Positions 51,062 through 63,509 of a stretch of 64,000 nucleotides of DNA are shown piece by piece (position 1 is the stretch's first letter; every line of letters begins with the position of its first letter). The DNA comes from Glycine soja. Lineage: Eukaryota; Streptophyta; Magnoliopsida; Fabales; Fabaceae. Location of the stretch: contig NC_041011.1 in NCBI RefSeq assembly GCF_004193775.1, positions 39,377,167 through 39,441,166 of the forward strand, given 5' to 3'. The position numbers and the translations under genes were made by a program. Below the pieces are notes generated by a model. It ran no database searches, was not told where the DNA came from, and saw only the letters and a program-made list of their open reading frames with translations.

Positions 51062-52518
51062 TTACTTGCCAAACAACACGTATCCCTACTGCTAACCATA
51101 TGAAAGAGCAGGAAGTATGCTTTTCATTTTGAAATATTAAAAAAAATGAACGGCTAAGTCTCACGTTCTTGAGTGAGGAAAATTGTGAGAATTTATCAGT
51201 AAATTTTGAAAATGCAAAATTAAGTTATTTACAGAAATGTGGTCGTGTGTTTTAATTATATTTTTTTACTTACAATTATTATAATTTCCAAATACTGTGT
51301 TTTTTACTATTTCATCTTACACTATATTCTAAAATATGTTCCAACGAATTTAAAATAAAATAAAAATAACATGTTTTAAGTAGACATCACACATTCATCG
51401 AGTTAATTGGTGTAATGATTAAAAATTTAAAATATCTTATAGTATATAATATTAAAAATAATAGCCTTGTGATATGCTATTCTATTGATGAGTAATGATA
51501 TAAAAATACAAATATGAGTAGTATCAGAAATTTATAAATAAAAACATACATGTATGTATAAGTTTAGTCTAGATCAAATTGGATTGATTTTCAAAATCAA
51601 GTTTACAATTTGATCTAATTTAATAAATAAAAAAATTAATTTATTCGATTTTTGGTTCTTTGGGTTTACTTTGACATTTTTTATTGGATTTGGATGAGTT
51701 TAAGAACACCTATAATTGGTGTTAATCAATGTTTCGCGTCTAAATATGGAATGCGAAAAAGCTATTAAATGTCCATTTGCTTTACCTTGGATCAATGACC
51801 AAGATTTATCTTCCTGTATTATGAGGGTACTTAGTGTGACTAGCTAGACATAGAAGGATGTGATAGGTGGAGTGCTTAAGGAGACATTATCCCTTAAATG
51901 TAATAAGATTGTTCACATATAATACATGTTCACGTTGGATTCATTACGTGAGCTATGGTTGTCATCATGAACATCTTAGCTAGGATCTAAGGTTACTTAT
52001 GAACAAACATTAGGGATAAAAGCGAGAAACAAGCCAACTTAGTACGTACGTTTAGTCTAATCCATGTTGGGTTCCATTTAAATATATTGAATTGAGCTAA
52101 CCTGTTAATTAAATAGACTTCATTTTTGTCTGGTCCATGTCTAATCCTTTTAGACGACAGATCACTGGATTAGTTTGGAATAAATATGTATAAATTTGAA
52201 AAATTAAAAAGTATTTCAAAAGTTGTAAAATTATATAAATAAAAAAATGAAAAGTGCCTAACATAAGATTAACAGAAAATATAAGAAAACATGCATCAAA
52301 CAAGATTAATTCAAGAAAAGGATACTTGTGAAGAAAAAAAAAATACAAACCTACAATTTAAATTGATCCAAATAAGCTCATATTTAAGTGGACTGGCATT
52401 TTATTTGATTTTAATTTGCTAGGGCCACAGGTTAAACAAATCATTCACATGCTCAAGATTAGGGATGTTTAGGGATTTGTGCTATCTTTGTGTAACTGTT
52501 TTGTTAACAAGTAGGACA
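51062..52518. other. Intergenic, no gene seen
   Basis: About 1.5 kb of AT-rich DNA. No domain, RNA gene or repeat boundary recognised up to the second Copia element. Confidence 0.5.
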
Positions 52519-53007
52519 TGTAAAAATATACATATACTGATATAAACATGCAAATCAATTTAAATGACATATTCAGATCAAACAACGGAAATTAAAAATA
52601 TTACAAGTGTACCTCCAGCCATTGCAAATTGAACGTGAAGCGGCGCACACACGAACCTGAAAGACAATTTTGTTATTCCAGACCCTTACTCACTCTGAAT
52701 AGATGGTGTATTTTTTCTGAATAGAGAAGTGGGTTTGGTGATACAAAACTAATAGCACCCCATCCTATTTATAGAGTTTGTCCATCACAGAGCTCAACTT
52801 GTTATCAGAACGTGAGATAAGAAATTATCAGTACGTGAGATAAAGGATGGGTACGTGATTTGTTACTGAAGGTGGTTGCAAATATATTTGCAAAGATATG
52901 GGTTGAATGTGGATGGAAAATGGATCAGATTCAGAAATAACTAAATTTTCCAAAATAATAGAATATAAAAAGAACGTGGAACGTGAATGCAACGTGGGCT
53001 TCGAACA
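52519..53007 (-). repeat. 3' LTR of Copia copy 2
   Basis: A 489-bp direct repeat of 58555-59039; shared blocks include GCGGCGCACACACGAACCTG and ATAGATGGTGTATTTTTTCT. Confidence 0.93.
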
Positions 53008-53376
53008 TTCTCTCACTTGGTCCATTTAACTCAACATCAACCATAACAAGAAACATAATATATGAGTCATGGCGATAGGTCCTCTGATGATGAGTAGTAT
53101 CTTCCATGTACCACAATATATCAAGTCTCTCAACACTAGCTCTCAACTTAATGAATAAACCATATGTTTATTCTATATCTAAACCGAATGATTTTTCTCA
53201 AAATAAATAAATATGTGCACAAAATCATATGAGAAAATATCTAACTGAATAAAAGTTTCATTAAAAATAACAAATGTACGTACAATGAAATTACATCATG
53301 GAACCAAGTCTCATTCGTACTACATGATCCTTAAAATTCTTGGGTGGCATGCCTTAAAGGATCAGCAATCATCAAC

Positions 53377-56300
53377 TCAGTGTTCAATGACCACTTTCTT
53401 TTCTTTAACACTTTCTCTTATGGCTAAGTACTTGATGTCGATGTGCTTACTTCGACTTCCACTTTTGTTATTTTTAGCCATAAACACTGCAGTAATGTTG
53501 TCACAATACAACTTTAATGGCCTAGCAATAGAGTCCACAACTCTAAGGCCAGATATGAAACTCTTCAACCATATACCATGCGAGGTAGCCTCAAAACAAG
53601 AAACGAACTCAACCTCCATAGTGGAAGTAGCAGTTAAGGTTTGCTTGGCACTTCTCCAAGATACAACTCCACCGGCTAACATAAAATATATCCAGATGTT
53701 GATCTTTGTGAATCAACGCAACCAGCAAAGTCTGAGTCGGAGTAGCCAATCACTTCCAGACAATCAATTTGTTTGTACATGAGCATATAATCCTTTGTTC
53801 CTTGAAGATATCTCATCACTTTCTTTGCAGCTTTCCAGTGGTCAATACCTGGATTACTTTGATATCTTCCCAAGACTCCAACAGCGAATGCAATATCAGG
53901 TCTAGTGAAAACCTGAGCATACATAAGGCTTCCAACTGCTGAAGCATATGAAATATTTTTCATGTGTTCCCGCTCAAAATCATTTTTGGGGCATTGACTC
54001 AAAGCAAGTTTGTCACCCTTCACAATGGGAGCTACACTTGGTGAACAATCTTTCATATTAAATCTCTCTAAAAATTTGTTGATATAGGTTTCTTGAGACA
54101 AGCCTAAAATGCCTCGAGATCTTTTTTTATGGATCCTTATGCCTATGACATAAGATGCCTCTCCCATATCCTTCATATCAAAGTTCTTTTAGAGAAATTG
54201 TTTCACCTCATATAGCATACCCTTATCATTAGTCGCAAGCAGAATATTATCTACGTATAATACAAGGAAACAAATCTTACTCCCACTGACCTTCTGGTAT
54301 ATACAGTGATCCATGACATTCTCTTCAAAGCTAAATGAAGAAATGACCTCATGAAATTTTAAATACCACTGGCGGGAGGCTTGTTTCAATCCATAGATGG
54401 ACTTATTAAGCTTGCAAACTAAGTGCTCACCAACACTAGATAAGAGTCCCTCAGGTTGTTTCATGTAAACCTCTTCTTCTAGATCACCATTCAGGAACGC
54501 CGTTTTCACATCCATTTGATGCAGCTCAAGATCAAAATGAGCTACTAATGCCAGAATTACTCGAAGAGAGTCTTTCTTAGATACAGGGAAAAAGGTCTCT
54601 CTGTAATTGATTCCATCTCTTTGAGTGAATCCTTTAGCAACAAGTCTTGCTTTATGTCTCTCAATGTTGCCTTCTGAGTCTTTCTTTGTTGTAAAGACCC
54701 ATCTACATCCGATGGTTTTTACACCAACAGGCAACTCAACGAGATCCCAAGCTTGGTTAGATGCCATAGAATCCATCTCACCCCTCATAGCATTATACCA
54801 CAAATTTGATTCCTTAGAACTCATGGCTTGTGAAAACATCTCAGGATCATTTTCGGCTCCAATGTTGTAGTCTGATTCTTGTAGGAACACTACATAATCA
54901 CTAGGAATTGCTGTCTTTTTTACTCTAGTAGATCTTCTTAATGTTGTTTGGTCATCTTGCTGAGGAACTTGTTCAACTGGTTCTTCACCAGTTTTTTCAA
55001 TATCATCATGTTGTTCCTCACAAACAACTTGATCTACATGATCACTTTCAACAGCTTGTGGAACTTCAATCACTGGTTGTCTAACACCCATTTTAACTTA
55101 AGGGGTGGGAATGACTACCAACCTATTACTTTTCCCAGAAGGTTCAGCTTCATAGTGATCCCTTTCAGAAGAAATGTTCTGAAATTGATCACTCTCACTG
55201 ATCAAGTCATTTTCAAGAAACTTTGCATTCCTTGATTCCACAATCCTAGTGTTGTGGGATGGACAATAGAACCTATACCCTTTAGACCTTTCAGCATATC
55301 CAATGAAATACCCAGTAATAGTCTTAGGGTCTAGTGTCTTCTCTTGTGGATTATAAATTCTTACTTCAGACAGGCATCCCCAAACGCGTATATGTCGCAA
55401 ACTTGGTTTCCAACCCTTGAATAACTTAAAAGGTGTCTTTGAGACAACCTTGATCGGAAATCGGTTTAATATATACGCAGCCGTCTTAAGAGCATCAATC
55501 CACAAAAATTGAGGAAGCTTTACATTACTCCTCATGCTTCTCACCATGTCTAATAAGGTTCGATTTCTTCGTTCTGCCACACCATTCTGATCCGGAGAAC
55601 CAGACATAGTGTATTGGGCAACAATCCCATGTTCTTGAAGAAATTTCGCAAATTAACCTGGTGCTTGTCCATCCTCTGTGTATCTACCATAGTACTCCTC
55701 ACCTCTATCTGATCTCATGATCTTAATTTGTTTTCCACATTGTTTCACAACTTCAGCCTTAAAAACTTTAAAGGCATCTAAAGCTTCATTCTTAGAATGA
55801 AGTAAGTAGAGATACATATATCGTGAATAATCATCTATAAAGGTTATGAAGTATTTTGGACTATTTGCATCCATGTCTGGACAACATATGTCTGTATGTA
55901 TGATTTCTAATAAATTAGAACTCCTCTTTGCACCCTTTTTAGACTTGTTAGTTTGCTTACCCTTAATGCAATCTACACAAGTCTCAAAATCAGTGAATTC
56001 CAAAGTACTAAGTACTCCTTCATTTACTAATCGCTTGATTCTCTCAATAGAGATATGTCCTAATCTCTGGTGCCACAACATAGAGGATTCTTCATTCACA
56101 ATACATCGTTTTAACCCAACAGAAACGTGCATAGAAGTAGCGTCATTTTTCAATTCAATCGAATAAAGACCATCAACCAATTGACCACAACCAATAATTT
56201 CATATTTATTTAGTAAATTAAAACCAAAGTTTGTAAAATTAAAATAAAATCCCAAAGGTGCAAGTTTAGAAACAGAAATTAAGTTTTTACAGCAACTAGG

Positions 56301-57401
56301 AACATAAAAAACTTTCTCCAAATGTAATTTAAAGCCACTACTTAAAACTAAGACGCACGTTCCAATGGCCTCTACATGCGAGCTCATCCTACTCCCTGAG
56401 TAGATGCACTGCTCACTTCCCACTGGCTTCCTTAGGCTTTCCATACCCTGCAAGGTATTAGAAACATGGATTGTAGAACCAGAGTCAATCCACCATGTAT
56501 TATGATTCACATTAATCATATTAGATTCATAACAAACGAAAGTAAATGGTGTACCTTTCTTCTCAAACCAACTTTTAAATTTGGGGCAGTTCTTCTTCAT
56601 GTGTCCTTTCTTTTTACAGAAGAAACACTTTGACTCCTTTTTAATTGTTGGTTGAGTCGAAATCCTTCCTTTATTGGTGCCTACAGACTTCTTCCTATCC
56701 TTTCCAAAAGTAGAAGTAGTCAAATTTACCTTCTCACCCTCTTCCATTATCAATCTCTCCTCTTCTTGAACACACATGGTCATCAATTCATTAATAGACC
56801 ATTTATCCTTAAGTGTGTTGTAGGAGATTTTGAAGGGTGTATACTGTTGAGGTAGGGTGCACAAAATGAAATGTACCAGGAAGGATTCAGACATGGTAAC
56901 TTTCAGGGTTTTATATTGAGCCACTATGTCCCTTAAGCGCATGATATGTTCACGCACACCTCTCGTTCCAGTAAGCTTAATGGAAGAGAATTGCATAATG
57001 AGTGTGCTAGCAAGCGACTTCTCAGAGGTCGTAAACTGTTCATCAATGGCTTTCAACAGATCCCTGACCTTATCATGCTGGTCAACTGAACCCCGGATAC
57101 TAGCGGATATGTTGGTTTTTATGAACATAACGGAGAGACGATTAGATCTCTCCCACTTTTCATAAAGATCAACAGTATCAGGTTCGCTAGTTTCAGTAAT
57201 AGCCGGTGGCTTATCCTTCCTTATAGCATAGTCAATATCCATCCAGCCCAAATGAAGGAGAACTCTTTCCTTCCAAACCTTATAATTATCACCTTTCAAA
57301 ATGGAAAGGTCACAAGAAATATTCATAGATTGTGAAACTGCAAACAAACACACATGCTCATTAAGAAAATTTGAGACTAAACAAATGTCATGTTTTGCCA
57401 A
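53377..57401 (-). pseudogene. Copia gag-pol polyprotein, nearly full length
   Basis: Gag likely starts at MNISCDLSILKGDNY (57326). It has an intact zinc knuckle (CFFCKKKGHMKKNC), protease WWIDSGSTIHVSN, GAG-pre-integrase with HHCC (WHQRLGH, CVDCIKGK) and integrase Asp (IHTDICCP), Asp (RSDRGEEY) and Glu (VAERRNR). Reverse transcriptase has DVKTAFLNG and, at about 54250, YVDN in place of the catalytic YVDD. RNase H ends near 53377 with STMEVEFVSCFEA. Stops lie at 55653, 55098 and 54189 and a frameshift near 53680 separates RNase H. The Asp-to-Asn change alone should disable reverse transcription, so this copy cannot move by itself. Confidence 0.92.
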
Positions 57402-58540
57402 TGCAAATCATGTCTCAATATATGAATCTAGTGACACAAAACTTGCTTGTGGACTAAAGTCCTACTCAATTAGATTCATCATGCAACTTTATGATAAAAC
57501 TATTAAATCATGTTCTTTTCCTTAATTCCTGTGGGTAAATTAAGAAATATAATTTAATATTTTATCCTAATTAATCTTACAAATATAATAAAATTCCTGT
57601 GGGTAGATTTCATCACATTACATATGATTAATCACAAATAATATTTCTAATGTGATTATAATTTTATCATATAATTTTACTCAATTAAAGATGTTGTGGC
57701 TATTCTCTAATTTAATAAAATTATATTAATCACTTAATATTAAAAAATAATCCTTGCATAAACATACTTAATAATGCAAATGTGCTCAATATTGAATCAT
57801 AAAAAATACATGTATACTAATTCAAAATAACATTGCACGTATATTCATTCAACATGTAATAAACTTTAAAGGATCAAATCCAATGCATACCAGTATTTAA
57901 CATAATATTGCATGTTCAGCATAATTTAGAGACACAATTTTAAACAGTTTGTGCATAAATGATTTATCCTTCAGAATTTTAAACAGTTTGTGCATAAATG
58001 ATTTATCCTTTAGAAGTTATAAATATACATGAACTACACTTAATAAACAATTAAATCACAATAGCTTAGCTGCAAAGGGAGTCTTTTCATGTTGCAGGGC
58101 AAGGGTTCAAGGCAGTCCAAGGCATTTTTTCATTTCATTTATGCATTCCTTTTAATTAATTAAAAACGAAAACAAGCAACAAAAGGCTCTCAATGAGATT
58201 CAAACCCACGACAAAGAGGTAATACTAACCGCATCAACCACTGGATCAAGTCATGCTTTATTTAGAATTTTCAGAAAACAATATGTATTAACAATTTCAC
58301 ATCAGTAAACATGCGCATGTACATCTTCATCCTCCAGCGTATCACATTATTTAATATATAAAAGTTAGCTTCGCTTCCCTTTTACGCTTTCTCAAAGAGG
58401 CTCAAACTTTTAATATTTAAATATTAAATTCAGCCCTTTGAGAACTGTATGCTTTAAAAAAAATTCGTTTAACGTTGAATGTTCATGTTTCTTCTTTAAT
58501 TGAACAAAGCATAATAAAAGCAAGGCAGAGGTATTATGAA
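57402..58540 (-). other. Untranslated leader of Copia copy 2
   Basis: About 1.1 kb of AT-rich sequence between the primer binding site and gag, without coding potential. It contains a small tandem duplication (57936-58013). Confidence 0.7.
57936..58013. repeat. Tandem duplication, 39-bp unit
   Basis: AATTTTAAACAGTTTGTGC starts at 57936 and 57975; the two 39-base units are almost identical. Confidence 0.93.
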
Positions 58541-58552
58541 GCTATGATACCA
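58541..58552 (-). other. Primer binding site, Copia copy 2
   Basis: TGGTATCATAGC on the minus strand, two bases inside the 5' LTR. It differs at one position from the common TGGTATCAGAGC (initiator Met-tRNA). Confidence 0.85.
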
Positions 58553-58554
58553 AA

Positions 58555-59039
58555 TGTAAAAATATACATATACTGATCTAAACATGCAAATCAATTTAAA
58601 TGGGATATTCAGATCAAACAGCGGAAATTAAAAATATTGCAAGCGTACCTCCAGCCATTGCAAATTGAACGCGAAGCGGCGCACACACGAACCTGAAAGA
58701 CAATTTTGTTCTTCCAAACCCTTACTCACTCTGAATAGATGGTGTATTTTTTCTGAATAGAGAAGTGAGTTTGGTGATACAAAACTAAGAGCACCCCATC
58801 CTATTTATACAGTCTGTCCAGAGCTCAACTTGTTATTAGGACGTGAGATAGGAAGACTTATCAGTACGTGAGATAGATAAAAGATGAATGCGTGATTTGT
58901 TACTGAAGGTGATTGCAAATATATTTGCAAAGATATGGGTTGAATGTAGATAAAAAATGAATCAGATTCAGAAATAACTAAATTTTCCAAAATAATAAAA
59001 TATAAAAAGAACGTCGTGAATGCAACGTGGCTTCCAACA
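58555..59039 (-). repeat. 5' LTR of Copia copy 2
   Basis: A 485-bp direct repeat of 52519-53007. CCTATTTATA at about 58799 on plus reads TATAAATAGG on the minus strand, a TATA box for the element transcript. Confidence 0.93.
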
Positions 59040-59044
59040 TACAT

Positions 59045-60460
59045 GTTAGAACATTGTTCTTGTGACTTCGAAATATCACCTCCTTAAAAATTTAGTCTCA
59101 CTCAAGGACCAACCTCATACCAAGCATGTTATCTCATACATATCTCAAAATAGTTATATAAGTAAATGCATAACGTATTATATATACAAAATTCATAACT
59201 TGGATAGCTCAGGCAGGTTCCCACCATGATTTTACACGACCTGCGGTGAGGGAGTTATTAAACGGTTACCAATTTGATAATCACGTAACTTTTTTTTATA
59301 TCAAATGTTAGTATGTTACATTGTGTTAGAAATGTAAGGGAAATTCAAATACGTGACCTCTTTTTTTTTTTTTTTTTACTTTTTTTTAACCATTGAATCA
59401 ATTTTATATTTTCATCACCTAACTTATTAATGATAGAGGATGAAGGATATCAAGCAGGTAATTAGAATTCAAAAATATCATACACTTCTAACCTAAACTA
59501 ACTTGAGTGTCACCACCACCGTGTTTTAATAATAAGATCGATATAAAGAATAATGGCAAATCTTAATGGGGCCGAAGGGGAGTCATGGCCCCCCAAACTT
59601 TTGCAAATTGTAATTATATTTATACTAATTGTTCTCTTTATTGCATCCCAATTTTTTATTCTATGTATACTTGACTCAATCAATGCAAAAATGAGTCAAT
59701 TGGTCCTTTTAAAAGTTTAATGGTTTCCCTCGATTTATTTATTTGGTTTTAATTTAATCCTTTTATTTTTATGAGATTTAATATAGATCTTTTATTTTTT
59801 AAAAATAGGTTAAATTTGATCCTATTTTCCTTGTGTCAGTTCTGAATAGTTTTAAAAAATGGGATAAATTTAGTTTTAAATAGGACCAAATTAAACATAT
59901 TTTAAAAATAAAGGACCTTATTGATGAGTTAATGGAATATTTAAAAAAAAAGAATAATGAAATAAATTTTAGTGGTTAGTGAAATATTATATTTGATTAG
60001 AGTTGATTTATTGGACAAATACATTAGATTTTCTGAGTCAATGTTGATTTTGAATTTTTATTATATGAATATTACTTATTATCTTGGTCTCCTTGACATT
60101 ATTGGTCAAGCTCTTGGTCAAGCTCTGATAAAAGAAGAAAGATCGGAATACTTGTGGAGTGGAACAACTTGATTAACGAATATCTTCCAATAACACGTAA
60201 TTTAAACTCGCTCGTTTTTAAATAAATATATTGATCTGGATTATTTTTTATGATAAAGAAAACGACTATTCATTTAATTAATTTCAAATACACAAATGAA
60301 CAACTTTCAAATATTTTTTTTTTTCTGTGACAACGTTTATTGTGTTTTATTCATGTGACTTGGCGGGGTCAAAAAGTAGCTACGAAAGAAAATAAAGAGA
60401 AGGATGAAAAATCAGAACTGGTTTACAAATGGACATGGCCTCGTATATTGAAGCCCAGTG
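59045..60460. other. Intergenic, no gene seen
   Basis: AT-rich. Around 59690-59960 the words TTTTAATTTAATCC, AGGTTAAATTTGATCC and AGGACCAAATTAAAC repeat in direct and inverted form, suggesting a decayed MITE. No supported gene up to the promoter of the MUSTANG-type gene. Confidence 0.45.
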
Positions 60461-61140
60461 TCGTTCAGCCCTAAACGCTTGACACGGTAGCAGCATGACA
60501 AAATGTCTCTTTCGATAAATTGAATTGAAACAAATACATATTTTTTATTTGCCTCTGTCTTCTGTTTTTATTCACTGGCAAAGGAAAAAGCAAATAATGT
60601 GACCGCACTCTCTGCCGATGCATCCACAAACCTGAGAAGCGTGCTTCCCAATTCCCATACAATACAATTCATCTTCGCTTGGGGATTGACAACCCTGATT
60701 CTCCTTTTCTGATAATCAACCAGGTATCTTTACATTATTCTTTGTTTGCGTTTCCTCTGATTTTAGGGTTACACTCTGATTGATGATCATTCCTCTTCTG
60801 AATTTAAATGGAAACACAGCCAAGTTCTCTCAAAGTTTATTGGGTCCCTAAATTGCAATTCTGTTTGGGGGGTAACGGAACATTATTATGAATGCCCCAA
60901 TACGTTGTCTATTTGAATTTGCCATTGAATGTCCAAAAGGGATTGGAAATTGTGCTATCTTTTCTTTCTAGCAACAGCAAAAAATCAAAACTGATTAGTT
61001 TGGCGTAGTGCTAAGGGTGTTTCTGAATGTTCTTTATATTTTACCTTCTTTTGTTGCTCTTGTAACTATTCCCGGAGCATTCTTTCCATCTGGCATTTTG
61101 AATCTTTGATGATGAGGATTCTATTGTGCTGTGTTAGGTC
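60461..61140 (+). promoter_or_regulatory. Promoter-proximal region, 5' UTR and leader intron of the MUSTANG gene
   Basis: A 414-base GT-AG intron (60724-61137, CCAG/GTATCTTT to GTGTTAG/GTC) lies three bases before the start codon. The preceding C/T-rich stretch (60550-60720) is a likely first UTR exon. No certain TATA box. Confidence 0.6.
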
Positions 61141-63509
61141 ATGGCTGCCATGAAGATAATTGCAATATGTCAGTCGGGAGGCAAGTTTGTGACTGGGAAA
61201 GATGGTTCTTTGTCATATAAAGGTGGTGATGCTCATGCTATAGACATTGATGATCTAATGAAGTTTAATGAGTTCAAGGAAGAAGTGGCAGAAATGTTTA
61301 GTATTAGAGCTGATAGCATATCTATCAAGTATTTTCTTCCCGGGAATAAGAAGATTCTTATTACTATTTCTAATGACAAGGATCTACAACGAATGATCAA
61401 ATTTCATGGAAGTTATTCTACTGTTGATATCTATATCCTTATTGAAGAGGTAGCTGCCCCTGAGCTGTCAAACATGCCAGCCAGTAGGTAGTTATCTTTG
61501 TTTCTGGGCCAATAATATCTCATTATTATTTTATGGAACTTTCTAAAGTTTAATTTTGGAATTCTTGGGCTTTTAGGTCAAGCAGAACAACCTTGTCTGA
61601 AACAGTAGTAGCTGTAGCACCAGCGCCACTCAATGCTTTTCACACTCATGTTGCTGATGACGTGCTTGATGTCGTTCATGATACCAATCAAATTGATACA
61701 AATATGGATATAGACATTCCTCTAGAAGTTCCCCCCGTCTCTCTCCGATCCTCAAATGATGTGAAGTACGCCAAAGGGGCACAGCAGTGGCAGAATACAA
61801 TAACTGGGGTGGGTCAGAGGTTCAGCAGTGTACATGAATTTCGAGAGTCCTTGCGTAAATATGCCATTGCTCATCAATTTGCCTTTAAATATAAGAAAAA
61901 TGATAGTCATCGTGTAACTGTTAAATGCAAGGCAGAAGGTTGTCCTTGGAGAATACATGCATCAAGGCTGTCAACTACTCAGTTGATATGTATCAAGAAA
62001 ATGAATTCAACTCATAACTGTGAAGGGGCTTTTGCAACAACAGGGCATCAAGCAACTAGGAGTTGGGTAGCCAGTATTATAAAGGAGAAGTTGAAAGATT
62101 TTCCGGATTACAAGCCCAAGGACATTGTCAATGACATCAAACAGGAATATGGAATTCAACTTAACTATTTTCAGGCATGGCGTGGGAAAGAGATTGCTAA
62201 GGAGCAGCTTCAGGGTTCTTATAAAGAGGCATATAGTCAGTTACCTTTCTTCTGTGAAAAATTAATGGAGGCTAATCCTGGAAGTCTTGCGATGTGCACT
62301 ACAAAGGAAGACTCAAGCTTTGACCGTCTCTTTATATCACTTCATGCTTTGTTGCATGGCTTCCAACAAGGTTGTCGACCACTGATTTTCCTTGATAGCA
62401 TTCCATTGAAATCAAAATACCAAGGAACATTGTTAGCAGCAACGTCTGTGGATGCCGATGAAGGTGTATTTCCTGTTGCCTTTTCCATTGTTGATGATGC
62501 TGAATCTGATGATAGCTGGCATTGGTTCTTACTTCAACTGAAGTCGGTGCTGTCAACATCTTGTCCCATAACATTTGTGGCAGACAGAGAGAAGGGGCTG
62601 AAAACTTCTATTGCTGAAATATTTGAAGGTTCATTTCATGCGTACTGCCTACGATACTTAACTGAGCAACTTTTTAGAGACTTGAAAGGGCAGTTTTCTC
62701 ACGAGGTAATGCGACTCATGATTGAGGATTTATATGCTGCTGCTTATGCAACAAAACCAGAAGGCTTTCAAAATTCAATGGAGAGCATTAAAAAGATTTC
62801 TGAAGAAGCCTACAATTGGATTATTCAAAGTGAGCCCCTGAACTGGGCAAATTCATTTTTTCTGGGTACTAGGTATAATCACATGACATCAAACTTTGGG
62901 GAGCTGTTCTATAATTGGGCAGCTGATGCAGATGAATTGCCAATAACACAGATGGTTGATGTAATTAGGGGTAAGATTATGGAGTTAATTATTGCCAGAA
63001 AGGCAGCATCTGATCAATGGGAAACTAGGTTGAGTCCAACCATGGAGGAGAAGCTTAAGAAGGAAAGCCAAAAAACTGATTCACTTTCAGTTCTAGAATC
63101 AACCTGTAGCACCTATGAGGTTTGTGGTGACACAACTGAGGCGGTTAATATTGATAGGTGGGAATGTAGTTGCAAGGCCTGGCAGCTGACTGGTGTACCA
63201 TGTTGCCATGCCATTGCTGTCATTAGTGGCATTGGCCAGAGTGTTTATGATTATTGCTCCAGATACTGTACAGCTGAGAGCTACAAGTTGACTTACTCAG
63301 AGATTGTACATCCAATTTTAGACATGGAAGTGTCTGCTTCAAAAGATTCTCAGCTTGTGGTAACAGTTACTCCTCCTCCCACCAAAAGACCACCTGGTCG
63401 GCCAGCTACGAAGCGATTTGGATCTCAAGAAGTAGTCAAGCGCCATCTTCATTGCAGTCGATGTAAGGGACTAGGGCACAACAAGTCGACTTGCAAGGAG
63501 CAATTATAG
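61141..63509 (+). CDS. MUSTANG-type domesticated MULE transposase with PB1 domain
   Basis: Two coding exons, 61141-61487 and 61577-63509 (GT-AG intron splits an Arg codon), 759 residues, no stop. An N-terminal PB1 domain (about 1-100, MKIIAICQSGGKFV) is followed by a MuDR/FAR1-type WRKY-GCM1 zinc cluster (Cys233, Cys238, His262, Cys264) and a MULE transposase core with Asp389 (FLDSIP) and Asp452 (VADREKG). Then come a SWIM zinc finger (Cys646, Cys648, Cys658, His660), an AT-hook-like KRPPGRPATKR (about 719-729) and a terminal CCHC knuckle (Cys742, Cys745, His750, Cys755). MUSTANG genes are plant host genes derived from Mutator transposases and required for normal growth and flowering in Arabidopsis; the PB1 form is one of two subgroups. 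No terminal inverted repeats flank it, as expected for a host gene. A further intron lies in the 3' UTR. Confidence 0.93.

Larger units (their letters stand above)
52519..59039 (-). mobile_element. Ty1/Copia LTR retrotransposon (copy 2), minus strand
   Basis: Element of about 6.5 kb read on the minus strand: 5' LTR 59039-58555, primer binding site, long leader, gag-pol (57401-53377), purine tract (AAGTGAGAGAA, next to 53008) and 3' LTR 53007-52519. Both LTRs start TGTTSGAAGC on the minus strand and end in the inverse of TGTAAAAATA. Domain order is Copia. It has only a few stops and one frameshift, so it is much better kept than copy 1 and belongs to a different family. A clean 5-bp target duplication is not visible (GGACA versus TACAT). 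Confidence 0.93.

Noticed and set aside
58190..58260. Word GATTCAAACCCACGAC...CATCAACCACTGGATCA resembling the reverse of a tRNA
   Set aside because: No stems pair and it lies in the Copia leader. Similar phrases are common repeat debris.
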